This document shows, in pieces, positions 36,376 through 44,711 of a DNA stretch of 64,000 bases. The stretch is from Streptomyces orinoci (lineage in GTDB: Bacteria; Actinomycetota; Actinomycetes; Streptomycetales; Streptomycetaceae). The stretch is taken from positions 1 to 64,000 of the forward strand of contig NZ_PHNC01000012.1 of NCBI RefSeq assembly GCF_003121295.1, given 5' to 3'. The stretch's first letter is position 1. Every line of letters starts with the position of its first letter. The notes below the pieces were generated by a model. That model was given only the letters and a program-made list of their open reading frames with translations. It did no database searches and was not told the DNA's origin. Made by a program: the position numbers and the translations under genes.

Positions 36376-36732
36376 CTACTTCCGCTGGTCCGAGGCCGGC
36401 TTGGTCGCCTTCTTGAACACGCCCGCGATGGCGTGGTCATTGCCGGCGTGCCCCTCGCCCATGGTGACCATGGCCTCGGAGATGCTCTCCAGGCCCTGCA
36501 CAAGAATGCCGACCGCTTTGTCGATCGAGGTCTTGGCGGGCCCATAGCTGTCGTGGAACTTCTTCCCCGGATCGTCATGACCCCAGGGCGAACCCAGGTC
36601 GTCCAGCGCCTTCTTGAGCGTTGCGGCCGCATTGTGAAGCGCGGTGCTCTGCTCATGAAAGGTCGGCGCGGACGCCTTCAGATCGGCCTCGAATATGCGC
36701 AGATTCGCCTCACTGCTGCCGTTATCACCCAC
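36376..36732 (-). CDS. WXG100-like ESX/type VII secretion protein
   Basis: 118 aa, all helical: two helices around SPWGHDDPGKKFHDSY, which matches the W-G-x-D-x-x-G-x-x-F hinge of Streptomyces WXG100-type proteins. GTG start with AGGTAGCC upstream. It ends 10 nt before the rhs start, so it probably acts as export partner for that toxin, by analogy with other WXG100-toxin pairs. No secretion ATPase (EccC) is in the window, so the machinery would have to be elsewhere. Confidence 0.8.
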   Translation of the reverse strand: MGDNGSSEANLRIFEADLKASAPTFHEQSTALHNAAATLKKALDDLGSPWGHDDPGKKFHDSYGPAKTSIDKAVGILVQGLESISEAMVTMGEGHAGNDHAIAGVFKKATKPASDQRK

Positions 36733-36886
36733 GGCTACCTGCCCCCGTTGATCTTTGGAACTTGTGCCGGGTGACCCTACCTCGTTGGCTCAGGGGTGGG
36801 CGGATGGCAGTGATACCTGGGCCGGGCCTATGACTTGGCGGCGGTGCTCCTCCCTTGCCGCGGCCGGCCGAGCCCGTCCGTTCCGG

Positions 36887-37360
36887 TCAGGAAACCGCAC
36901 CGATCCGGGCCCGCAGCCCTTCCGCAAACGCGCGGGCCGCCACCAGATCGGCACCGTTGGGCCGGTCCTTCCTGATCCCGCCGACCAGCTTGAACGGCAG
37001 CCAGGTGTCCCAGCCCCGGCAGGAGAAGGCGTCGTCCACCTGGAAGCCCTTCTGCTCAAGAAGCCGCACCAGGGGACGGGTGAAGGGCCGGACCGGCAGC
37101 TCCGGCAGCCCGCTGGTGGCGAAGACAAACGCCCTGCCCCATTCCCGCTCCGGCAGCGCCCCGACGAACTGCCGCAGCCGAGGATGGAACTTCCCGGTGA
37201 AGATCCCCGACCCGAACCCCACCAGGTCGCACCCGGCAAGCTCCGCCAAATCGACCTCTTCGGGAGCGACCACCCGGGCCTCCAGCACCTGGCCCATAAC
37301 GTCGGCGACCCTCTTGGTGTTGCCGTGGGACACCGAGGCACACACGAGCATGACCTTCAT
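36887..37360 (-). CDS. Flavodoxin family protein
   Basis: 157 aa. The FMN phosphate loop is VCASVSHGNTKRVA at the N-terminus, and GFGSGIFTGKFHPRLRQFV and FATSGLP are further flavin-contact segments. FSCRGWDTWLP follows in the C-terminal part. AAGGGAGC precedes the ATG. Cytoplasmic FMN electron carrier or reductase; partner unknown. It lies 154 nt downstream of the divergently spaced start region of the toxin operon, in the same direction. Confidence 0.9.
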   Translation of the reverse strand: MKVMLVCASVSHGNTKRVADVMGQVLEARVVAPEEVDLAELAGCDLVGFGSGIFTGKFHPRLRQFVGALPEREWGRAFVFATSGLPELPVRPFTRPLVRLLEQKGFQVDDAFSCRGWDTWLPFKLVGGIRKDRPNGADLVAARAFAEGLRARIGAVS

Positions 37361-37833
37361 AACCAGCTCCCTTCCCTATGTCAGCTGCCGTGTGGTCGCT
37401 TGGACCTCACACCTGGACGACGGGGGCGGCGCCGTGGGGTGTGACATCAAGGGAGTGTGACGACAGTCACAGGCAAATGGCTGCAGGTGGCAATACTGGA
37501 TTCCCGTGACGGCCGTCGAGCCGACTGATGCAGTCACATCACCCGGGACGTGAGCAAAAGCTGGGCGCAGACATCTGCCGACGGTCTCGCGACGGAAAGG
37601 AGCGGCCTGCTCGCGATGCTCCCCCTGAGGTCACATGCATCTCAACTGAGTGTATATTTGCCCTGGTTGAATATTTAGTTGATGGATCCAACCATGAAGC
37701 TGACCCGAGTAGCTCTCGTGGGCTCAGGTCCTCTCATTGCTCTGGCCCTTTGTCGGGCGGATCCCCTGTGCGCAAGGCCGACGAGGCGAGGATGAGTAGG
37801 AAGTGCACGCCATCCGGGGGCGGCAAGCGCTAG
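37361..37833. other. Gene-free stretch before the IS, with a signal-peptide-like fragment
   Basis: No supported gene in this 473-bp interval. It includes the most AT-rich bases nearby (about 37650-37690). From 37694 to 37795 an ATG opens a 33-codon frame starting MKLTRVALVGSGPLIALALC, which reads like the front of a secreted Streptomyces protein and then stops. It may be the stump of a gene broken before or with the IS insertion. Confidence 0.3.
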
Positions 37834-38730
37834 GCAGTTTCGTTTGGATCAGTCGGTCGTTGGTCCGGGTGTGCCGTTAACAGATGCGCAGTGGGCGCGG
37901 ATTGAGCCGTTGCTCCCGGACCGGACACCGCAGCGTGGTGGTCGCTGGCGGGATCACCGGGAAATGATCGACGCGATCTCCTTCAAGTTCCAGACCGGGA
38001 CGCAGTGGGTCCACCTGCCGGAGAAGTACGGCAACTGGAGAGGTGTCTACAACCGGCTGCGGATGTGGGCCCTCGACGGCACCTGGCAGCGGGTTTTCAC
38101 CACGCTGATGGCCCAGGCCGATGCCGATGAGGACCTGGCCTGGGCCGTGTCGGTGGACTCCACGATCGTGCGTGCTCACCAGCACGCGGCCGGAGCCCGC
38201 AAAAAGGGGCCCCGGCCGGCGAACCGGCCGACCACGCCATCGGTCGGTCCCGGGGCGGACTGACCACCAAGATCCACCTCGCGGCCGATGCCCGCTGCCG
38301 GCCCCTCGCCTTCGTCCTCACCGCCGGCCAGGCTGGTGATGCACCTGCCTTCACCGCCGTCATGGCCCGCCTGCGCGTTCCCCGACGACGTGGTCGTCCG
38401 CGCACCAGGCCGGACATGGTCCTGGCGGACAGGGCCTACTCGTCCCGCGCGATCCGCGACCACCTGCGCAAGCGCGGCATCCGAGCGGTCATCCCGGTCC
38501 CGGCGGACCAGCGGGGCCACCGGCTTCGACGCGGCAGCCGGGGCGGCAGGCCACCGGCCTTCGACCGCGAGACCTACAGGCTGCGCAACACCGTCGAACG
38601 GTGCATCAACCGCCTGAAGCAGTGGCGAGGGATCGCGACCCGCTACGAGAAGACCGCCACCATCTACATGGCCGGACTTCACATCGCGGGCATCTTCCTT
38701 TGGTCAGCACGATGATCCAAACGAAAGGCC
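37834..38730 (+). mobile_element. IS5-family insertion sequence, complete
   Basis: 897 bp. The left end GCAGTTTCGTTTGGATCA (37834-37851) and right end, read inward, GGCCTTTCGTTTGGATCA (38730-38713) are 18-bp inverted repeats with 15 matches. Both ends are flanked by CTAG (37830-37833 and 38731-38734), a likely 4-bp target duplication. The element encodes a two-frame DDE transposase. It sits 59 bp before the SGNH hydrolase gene. Confidence 0.9.
37844..38715 (+). CDS. IS5-family (IS427-type) transposase, made by -1 frameshift
   Basis: Two frames form one DDE transposase of about 290 aa. Frame A (from 37844) has LTDAQWARIEPLLPDRTPQR, FKFQTGTQWVHLPEKYGNWR and the first Asp in VSVDSTIVRAH. It runs into GARKKG, where CAAAAAGGGGCCCC (about 38199-38212) is a good slippery site. 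Frame B is -1 and continues AIGRSRGGLTTKIHLAADAR, the second Asp in MVLADRAYSS, and the Glu in NTVERCINRLKQWRGIATRY. This is the known translational-frameshift design of the group, so the gene is probably intact and not dead. Confidence 0.9.
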
Positions 38731-38789
38731 CTAGTCATCTCAGAGCGGTTTCTCCATTGTTCCCACTATTCAAGGCAGATTTATCCGGC

Positions 38790-40406
38790 ATGCCTCTACC
38801 TATGTATCGCCGTGGTCCCGTCCTGCGTCTGTTCGCCCCTGCGGTGACGACAGCCCTGCTGACGGGCTTGATGACCACAATCTCCGCCGCCACTGGTGCC
38901 AGCACCGCAAGCGCGGCGAGTTCCGTAACCGACAACCCGAACTGGAAGGTGCCGCGGCTGGCGGTGATGCCCATGGGTGACTCCATCACCCGAGGCGTCG
39001 GCAGCTCCACCGGAGCCGGCTACCGCACCGAACTTCGTGACCAACTTGCCTCGCACACCGACGACCTGCACTTCGTGGGTACGGGGCGGCCGGCGGGGTC
39101 CCCGGGCCTCGACCACGAAGGGCACCCCGGCTGGCGGATCGACGAGCTCTCCGACAATGTCGAGAGATGGCTGGCGTCCGCCCACCCCAATGTGGTGCTC
39201 CTCCACATCGGTACCAATGACATGGACCAGAACTACGCCCCGGATGCGGCCCCCGAACGGCTCGGCGGGCTGATTGACCAGATCACCACCGCCGCCCCCG
39301 GTGTCACGGTGCTTGTCTCCTCCGTGGTCCCGTCCAAAGACCCGCAAGTGGAAAAGCGGGTCGAGAAGTTCAACCTCGCGGTGCCGCAAATCGTCGCCGA
39401 GCGCCGGAACAAGGGACGTGCCGTCGGGTACGTTGACATGGGCGACGTCACCACGGCAGACCTCGCCGACCGGCTCCACCCCAGTGACAGCGGTTACGTC
39501 AAGATGGCTCGCGCCTTCTTCCGTGGTGTGTCCCAGGCGGCTACCGACGGCTGGATCCACCCGAACGTCGATGTGAAGCCCGCACCGCCCTATCGGACGC
39601 CCGTGGGTGACTACAACGTCGACATCAACGGCGACGGCAAGGCGGATTTCCTCTCGGTGGACAAGAAGGGCGCCGTCCACGCCTGGCTCAATAACGGCGG
39701 TGACAGCCACGGCGGTTGGCCGAATTACGGTTGGATCGCCACCGGCACCGGCGCCCCTGCCGACAAGGTGCGCTTTGCCGACATCAACGGCGACGGCAAG
39801 GCCGACTATCTCGTCCTGGATGACGATGGCGGCATTCAGGTCTGGCTCAACAACGGCGGAGACGGACACGGCGGATGGACCAACTACGGTCGCATCGCCA
39901 CCGGGGCAAAGGCACCTGCCAGTAAGGTGCGCTTCGCGGACATCAACGGCGACGGCAAGGCCGACTATCTCGTCCTCGACGACAGCGGCGCCGTCCACGC
40001 CTGGCTGAACAATGGCACCAGCACCTGGACCGATTACGGCCAGATAGCCACCGGCACGGGTGCTCAGGGGAACAAGGTCCGTTTCGCCGATATCGACGGT
40101 GACGGCAAGGCCGACTACCTCATCGTTGACGACAACGGTGCAGTCCACGCCTGGCTGAACAAGGGCGGTGATGGCCACGGCGGCTGGGCCGACCGCGGTC
40201 AGATCGCCACCGGCACCGGTGCCCCCGGCAGCTGTGTCCGCTTCGCCGACATCGACGGCGACGGCAAGGCCGACTACCTGGTGGTGGAGGACAACGGCCC
40301 CATCTACGCCTGGCTCAACAACGGGGGTGACGGCCACGGCGGATGGACCAACCGCGGCCAGATAGCCAACGGCCTCGCGGGACCGGGCGACAGGGTGCAT
40401 ATGTAA
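38790..40406 (+). CDS. Secreted SGNH hydrolase with five FG-GAP repeats
   Basis: 538 aa from ATG 38790 (alternative ATG 38802). Signal peptide with cleavage near ASAAS. The GDSL/SGNH esterase domain (about 50-265) has the nucleophile in MPMGDSITRG, GTND, and the Asp-His pair in DRLHPSDSGY. Five FG-GAP/VCBS-like repeats of about 54 residues follow, each with a calcium loop DINGDGKADY and a VHAWLNNGGDGHGGW segment, ending in VHM. Probably an extracellular esterase carrying a calcium-stabilised propeller. The IS lies 59 bp upstream, so its native promoter may be displaced. It converges with the pseudoprotease gene that has the same repeats. Confidence 0.92.
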   Translation: MPLPMYRRGPVLRLFAPAVTTALLTGLMTTISAATGASTASAASSVTDNPNWKVPRLAVMPMGDSITRGVGSSTGAGYRTELRDQLASHTDDLHFVGTGRPAGSPGLDHEGHPGWRIDELSDNVERWLASAHPNVVLLHIGTNDMDQNYAPDAAPERLGGLIDQITTAAPGVTVLVSSVVPSKDPQVEKRVEKFNLAVPQIVAERRNKGRAVGYVDMGDVTTADLADRLHPSDSGYVKMARAFFRGVSQAATDGWIHPNVDVKPAPPYRTPVGDYNVDINGDGKADFLSVDKKGAVHAWLNNGGDSHGGWPNYGWIATGTGAPADKVRFADINGDGKADYLVLDDDGGIQVWLNNGGDGHGGWTNYGRIATGAKAPASKVRFADINGDGKADYLVLDDSGAVHAWLNNGTSTWTDYGQIATGTGAQGNKVRFADIDGDGKADYLIVDDNGAVHAWLNKGGDGHGGWADRGQIATGTGAPGSCVRFADIDGDGKADYLVVEDNGPIYAWLNNGGDGHGGWTNRGQIANGLAGPGDRVHM

Positions 40407-40426
40407 AGGGATTTGGCGTAAATGCG

Positions 40427-40456
40427 ATGTGGCCGGGGCAATGACCCCGGCCACAT
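40427..40456. terminator. 12-bp hairpin between the two FG-GAP genes
   Basis: ATGTGGCCGGGG (40427-40438) and CCCCGGCCACAT (40445-40456) pair perfectly around CAATGA. It lies between convergent genes and serves both. Confidence 0.88.
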
Positions 40457-40473
40457 TTATGTCACCAGCTGCG

Positions 40474-42084
40474 TTACATATGGACCTTGTACCCGGCTGC
40501 CGCCCCGGTGGCGATCTTGCCGTAATCGGCCCAACCGCCGTGGCCGTCACCGCCCTTGTTCAGGAAGGCACGCACAGCACCCTTGTCATCGACAAGCAGG
40601 TAGTCGGCCTTGCCGTCGCCGTTGATGTCGGCAAAGCGGACCTGGTCCGGAGTGACGCCGGCGGTCCCGGTGGCGATCAGACCGGCGTCCTTCCAACCGC
40701 CGTGGCCGTCACCGCCGTTGTTGATCCAGGCGTGTACGGAGCCGTTGTCGCCCACGACCAGGTAGTCGGCCTTGCCGTCGCCGTTGATGTCGGCAAAGCG
40801 CACCCGGTCCGGGGTACCACCGGGAGCGCCAGTGGCGATCACCCCGTAATCGGTCCAGCCGCCATGCCCGTCACCACCCTTGTTGATGTAGGCGTGGATC
40901 GAGCCGTCCTTCCCGACGATCAGGTAGTCGGCCTTGCCGTCGCCGTTGATGTCGGCAAAGCGGACTTGGTCGGGAGTGACGCCGGTGATTCCGGTGGCGA
41001 TGACACCGGCGTCCTTCCAACCGCCGTGGCCGTCACCGCCGTTGTTGATCCAGGCGTGTACGGAGCCGTTGTCGCCCACGACCAGGTAGTCGGCCTTGCC
41101 GTCGCCGTTGATGTCGGCAAAACGCACCCGGTCCGGGGTACCACCGGGAGCGCCAGTGGCGATCACCCCGTAATCGGTCCAGCCGCCATGCCCGTCGCCA
41201 CCCTTGTTGATGTAGGCGTGCACAGAACCGTTGTCATCGACGGTAACGTAGTCGGCCTTGCCGTCACCGTTGATGTCGACGCGATAGTCACCGAGGGGGA
41301 CCTTGGGGGCCACGGGTGCCACGCGCTTGGATACCCAGTCCGCAATGTCATCGACTCGGGTATCAACGGCGCCCTTTCGGCTCTCGCTCTCGTTGCCGAG
41401 ACAGCCCCCTTGCCAGGAGCGGCTGTTGACTGCAACGAGCTCATAGCTCCCGCCGATGTCACGGAAGGCCGGCCCGCCGGTGTCGCCCTGGCAGACGACG
41501 GCATCGTCCGACTTGCCGGCCAGCTCGATCGTGCCGTCCTGAACTGTGCCGACGCTGAACTTCGCATAGTGCAAGTTGTTCGGAACCCATTCGTCCTTGG
41601 TACGGCCGAATCCGGCGACCCAGATGTCCTCGCCGATGAGCGGGGCATTGACTCCGAGCTTGACGGGCGCAATGCCCGTTACGGGCTTGGCCAGCTTTGC
41701 CAGGACGAGGTCGCGGTCATCGCGAGGCACGAGTTCCACGACATCTACAACCGTGCCGGTGTCCCTGGTCAGGTCGGCACGCCCAATGGTCGCCGTAGTC
41801 CTGAACTTCGGGGCACCGGCCGGGACCTTGGTGCTCTGCACCGGATTTTCGGCGAAGCAGCTGGCGGCGGTCACCAGCCACTGCGGACCTACCAGGGCAG
41901 CCGAGCAGCCACGCAGGCCACCGTTCCCGGTATCGATGTCGAGCTTGGCAGCGAAGGGGTACGAGCCGTCCTTCGCGGTGGAACCCACCACAGCGTGTGC
42001 CGTGCCGGTGGACATCATGGCCGCCGCAGCGGAGGCAGTGAGCAGCCCCGCGGCCAGGGCCGCGCGTGTACGTCGCGAAGACAT
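40474..42084 (-). CDS. Secreted trypsin-fold pseudoprotease with five FG-GAP repeats
   Basis: 536 aa from ATG 42084. Signal peptide ends near GTAHA, and VVGST is the trypsin-like mature N-terminus. The S1 fold is complete, but the catalytic His segment reads WLVTAASCF (Ser in place of His) and the nucleophile segment reads CQGDTGGPAF (Thr in place of Ser). The Asp is kept in DRDLVLAKL. Proteolysis is therefore unlikely; a binding role is more plausible. Residues about 270-536 are five FG-GAP repeats (DINGDGKADYLVVGDNG). A 324-bp block (two repeats) is duplicated almost exactly at 40681 and 41005. Confidence 0.9.
   Translation of the reverse strand: MSSRRTRAALAAGLLTASAAAAMMSTGTAHAVVGSTAKDGSYPFAAKLDIDTGNGGLRGCSAALVGPQWLVTAASCFAENPVQSTKVPAGAPKFRTTATIGRADLTRDTGTVVDVVELVPRDDRDLVLAKLAKPVTGIAPVKLGVNAPLIGEDIWVAGFGRTKDEWVPNNLHYAKFSVGTVQDGTIELAGKSDDAVVCQGDTGGPAFRDIGGSYELVAVNSRSWQGGCLGNESESRKGAVDTRVDDIADWVSKRVAPVAPKVPLGDYRVDINGDGKADYVTVDDNGSVHAYINKGGDGHGGWTDYGVIATGAPGGTPDRVRFADINGDGKADYLVVGDNGSVHAWINNGGDGHGGWKDAGVIATGITGVTPDQVRFADINGDGKADYLIVGKDGSIHAYINKGGDGHGGWTDYGVIATGAPGGTPDRVRFADINGDGKADYLVVGDNGSVHAWINNGGDGHGGWKDAGLIATGTAGVTPDQVRFADINGDGKADYLLVDDKGAVRAFLNKGGDGHGGWADYGKIATGAAAGYKVHM
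40681..41230. repeat. 324-bp higher-order repeat inside the FG-GAP region
   Basis: The stretch from about 40681 to 40905 recurs from about 41005 to 41230 with only scattered single-base differences (for example GGCAAAGCG versus GGCAAAACG). The period of 324 bp equals two 54-residue FG-GAP units, which indicates a recent in-frame duplication. Confidence 0.85.
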
Positions 42085-42143
42085 ATGAAGTCGTCCTTGT
42101 CGGGGTTGAGTTTGAAGATGTGGCGTCCGAGAACCCGGGGAGG

Positions 42144-43334
42144 TCACTTGCGCGGAGTGGGGTCGTTGTGCGGCTGGATCGTTTCCAGGTCGGAGAGCCG
42201 GCCGACGATGTTGTAGCTGTGCGGATGGTTGAAGATCCGGATCTCTTCCAGACTGGCCTTCAGCTTGTGGCGCATCCATCGGCCCAGCGGTCGCTCGATC
42301 CAGCGGTGTACGAGCCACGAAGTAATCGAGAGCGCGATGAGCAGAATGGCCAGGATCACATAGGGATGGAGCCGGTGTTCCATATGCCGGATGAAGATCC
42401 AGCCGATGTCCTCATGGAGAAGGTAGAGCGGGTAGGTCAGAGCACCTGCGGTGGGAAGCCAACGCCAGCTGATGTTGTTGGTGAATCCGGCAGCGACTGC
42501 TCCCATGACTGCGAAGATGAGCGCAAGCAGCACCAGGGCGGGCCACAGGGGCGCCTTGAGTCCCGAGTAGTACTGATTCGACCTGTGGGCAGTGATCAGG
42601 AAATGCTGTCCGATCAGGAAACAACCACCGACGATGGCCCACAACAATGCGTTCGACTTAAACCGGTAGATGAGGTAGAGCGCAATGCCGGCGATGAAGT
42701 ACCAGCAGTTCTCCGGCATGATGACGGTCCTGAGCAGGCCGTTGCCCAACTTGGCGGCAAAGAGCCCGGCGACGGCCCAACCAAGGCAGAAGATCACCAG
42801 TCGCTTATAGGTCAGTCCCTTCCTGGCCACGATGATGAAGAGAAGGTAGAAGCGTACTTCCGCCCACAAGGACCAGTAGACGCTGTCCACCCGGTCAACC
42901 CCTACCGGATCCTGGAGCATGGTCAAGTTGACGGCCAGATCGCTGAGTTTGGGCACGTCCCGCACACCGGGGAACAGCCACAGCAGTAAGGCAGCCGCAA
43001 GAACTGCGAACCAATACGCGGGATACAGCCGCGTCACCCGTGACAAGGCGAAGTCGCTGACGCTCTTTCCCCAGCAGCTCATGCATATGACAAAGCCGCT
43101 GATGAGAAAGAAGAGTTGAACGCCGAGCCAGCCGTAGTAGGCGAAGAGATGAGTGCTCGGGAAGTGGTGCTCCACCGAAGTGGTCCAGCCGGTCCCGTTG
43201 TAGGCCATGAGATGGAAAGAGACCACCATCACAGCCGCGACGAGCCGCAGCCCGTCCAGGACATAGAGCCTGGCTAAAGTCTGTCTTTCCCCTTTCCGGG
43301 TGCGATTGATTGCTCTCCGTCTGATGACGTGCAT
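42144..43334 (-). CDS. Acyltransferase 3 family membrane protein
   Basis: 396 aa with about ten membrane helices. The N-terminal signature LDGLRLVAAVMVVSFHLMAY has the catalytic-type His, and FFLISGFVICMS and ALTYPLYLLHEDIGW follow. These enzymes O-acetylate or acylate exported sugars or lipids. I start at ATG 43334, which has GGGGGGAC upstream, rather than 43349. Two in-frame TTA leucine codons (43277-43275 and 42989-42987) make it a candidate for control by the bldA tRNA. Base composition is clearly less GC-rich than in the flanks, which suggests import. Confidence 0.92.
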   Translation of the reverse strand: MHVIRRRAINRTRKGERQTLARLYVLDGLRLVAAVMVVSFHLMAYNGTGWTTSVEHHFPSTHLFAYYGWLGVQLFFLISGFVICMSCWGKSVSDFALSRVTRLYPAYWFAVLAAALLLWLFPGVRDVPKLSDLAVNLTMLQDPVGVDRVDSVYWSLWAEVRFYLLFIIVARKGLTYKRLVIFCLGWAVAGLFAAKLGNGLLRTVIMPENCWYFIAGIALYLIYRFKSNALLWAIVGGCFLIGQHFLITAHRSNQYYSGLKAPLWPALVLLALIFAVMGAVAAGFTNNISWRWLPTAGALTYPLYLLHEDIGWIFIRHMEHRLHPYVILAILLIALSITSWLVHRWIERPLGRWMRHKLKASLEEIRIFNHPHSYNIVGRLSDLETIQPHNDPTPRK

Positions 43335-43474
43335 ACTGGGTCCCCCCATATTTCATTTTCCTGACTCGCAGCAGGCGAGAGGAAAGACAAGTCGCGCCGA
43401 CTGGTCAGGGCGGTGCGATTTCTGTGGATCAAATCAGAGCGTCAGGCTGCCAGTAAGTGCCTGCCAGGGCGGAG

Positions 43475-43954
43475 TCAGATCCGCATCCTGCTCCCCGGTT
43501 CGCCGACTCCTGTGGCGAATGTGCCGTAGTCGGTCCAGCCACCGTGGCCGGTGCCGCCGTTGTTCAGCCAGGCATGAACGACTCCGTTGTCCGACTTGGC
43601 GGACAGCGCGACAGTGCCGTCCTTGACCTCGCCGGTGGTGCCGGTCTGGTGGTCGGCGTCAACACGGCCAATGGTGGCGGTGGTGGTGAGCGCGGGCTTG
43701 CCGGCCGGGATCTGGATGCCCTGTGCGGGATTGTCGACGAAGCAGCTCGCCGCGGTCACGAGCCACTGCTGCCCGACGAGTGCACCTGAGCAGGACCGCT
43801 TGCCGTCGAGGGCGAGCTGGGCGGTGAAGGCGTAGGAGTCGTTCAAGGGCGTGCCGACCACGGCGTTGGCTGGTCCCCCGGTGAGCAGTCCGGCTGCGGT
43901 GACGGCCGAGAGGACTCCTGCCATCCACGCTGCGCGCGGACGTATGCCAGGCAT
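43475..43954 (-). pseudogene. Deletion remnant of a secreted trypsin-fold/FG-GAP protein
   Basis: 159 aa, open frame from ATG 43954 with an intact signal peptide (GGPANA) and VVGTP start. It follows the pseudoprotease at 40474-42084 through WLVTAASCF and TTATIGRVD, then jumps in frame to a piece like GTVQDGTIELAGKSD (here KDGTVALSAKSD), and then directly to one FG-GAP fragment VVHAWLNNGGTGHGGWTDYG. The Asp and Ser regions of the protease and about four repeats are missing. It is best read as a paralogue shortened by at least two internal deletions. It may still be secreted as a small protein. Confidence 0.8.
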
Positions 43955-44043
43955 GGTGTGGTTCTTCCTTGTGAGATGAGGGTGTGGTGCGTCAATGCGC
44001 TGCACACGAGCTGGAGTGGTGCGTGCCGGCCTTCGGCCGGGCG

Positions 44044-44562
44044 TCAGCTGTTGGCGCGAAGTGTGACGAGGACGGAGGCGGACTTGTCGTGCTCGTCGCC
44101 CTCACCGAAGCCTGTCCAGTTGTTCTTGGGGGCGTTGACGACAGTGTCCTTGCCGTGGGAGGTGATCGTCGCGGTGACGGCATAGTCCTGGGTCCACATG
44201 CCGTAGGCGCCCGGCAGGTTGAGGGAGAGAAAGCCCTTCTTGCCGGTGACGGCGAAGCAGAAATCCTTGCTGGTGTCGCGCGCCTTGACCGTGATGTCGT
44301 GAGCCATGGAGCAGTTGGTGAGCATGATGTGCCCGTCACCCGAGTACAGGGTGATGCCCTGGTCCTTGAGGATCTGCGCGGCGTTGGGGTACGCGAACGT
44401 TTCAACGGCGTACGGCATGTCAGCGGAGCCGGAGGCCGGTGCAGGAGCCGGCCTGGGTTGCGGCGCTGGCTGAGCCACGGCCACCGTCGCAAATCCGACA
44501 CAAACGGCAATGGCCGCGAAAATACCAACAGTAGTGGATTTCCGAGCATGGAAGATGGCCAT
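44044..44562 (-). CDS. Small secreted protein of unknown function
   Basis: 172 aa from ATG 44562 with GGAAGG upstream. Sec signal peptide (VGIFAAIAVCVGFATVAVA), a short Pro/Ala linker, then a compact domain with two Cys (MLTNCSMAHD, KDFCFAVTG) that may form a disulfide. It has NLPGAYGMWTQDYAVTATIT and ends SVLVTLRANS. I do not recognise a family. It follows the same strand as the remnant gene and is divergent from the ALF toxin gene. Confidence 0.75.
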   Translation of the reverse strand: MAIFHARKSTTVGIFAAIAVCVGFATVAVAQPAPQPRPAPAPASGSADMPYAVETFAYPNAAQILKDQGITLYSGDGHIMLTNCSMAHDITVKARDTSKDFCFAVTGKKGFLSLNLPGAYGMWTQDYAVTATITSHGKDTVVNAPKNNWTGFGEGDEHDKSASVLVTLRANS

Positions 44563-44711
44563 GTTCGCCTTCCAGTAGGTGGGTTGGATCAAGATGGCCC
44601 TTGAACGCAGTCAGTAAAGCACATGTAAGCTACGCGTAAGTACGCACCCATCTGCATTAAAACCAATGGGTAGTTGTGTGCTCAACATGTCGGGGGGCTG
44701 TTCAAAACTTG

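Noticed and set aside
37528..37833. A 101-codon plus-strand frame left of the IS
   Set aside because: No start signal, no domain, and it runs up to the IS end by chance.
37844..38715. Calling the IS5 transposase a pseudogene because of its frameshift
   Set aside because: The shift is -1 at a run of A followed by G, at the position expected for programmed frameshifting, and both halves are otherwise intact.
40607..41290. Possible CRISPR or satellite from the regular GCCTTGCCGTCGCCGTTGAT repeat
   Set aside because: It is the coding DNA of FG-GAP calcium loops in an intact gene.
40429..42216. A 595-codon plus-strand frame with internal repeats
   Set aside because: Antisense of the FG-GAP gene; its repeats are only the complement of the calcium-loop repeats.
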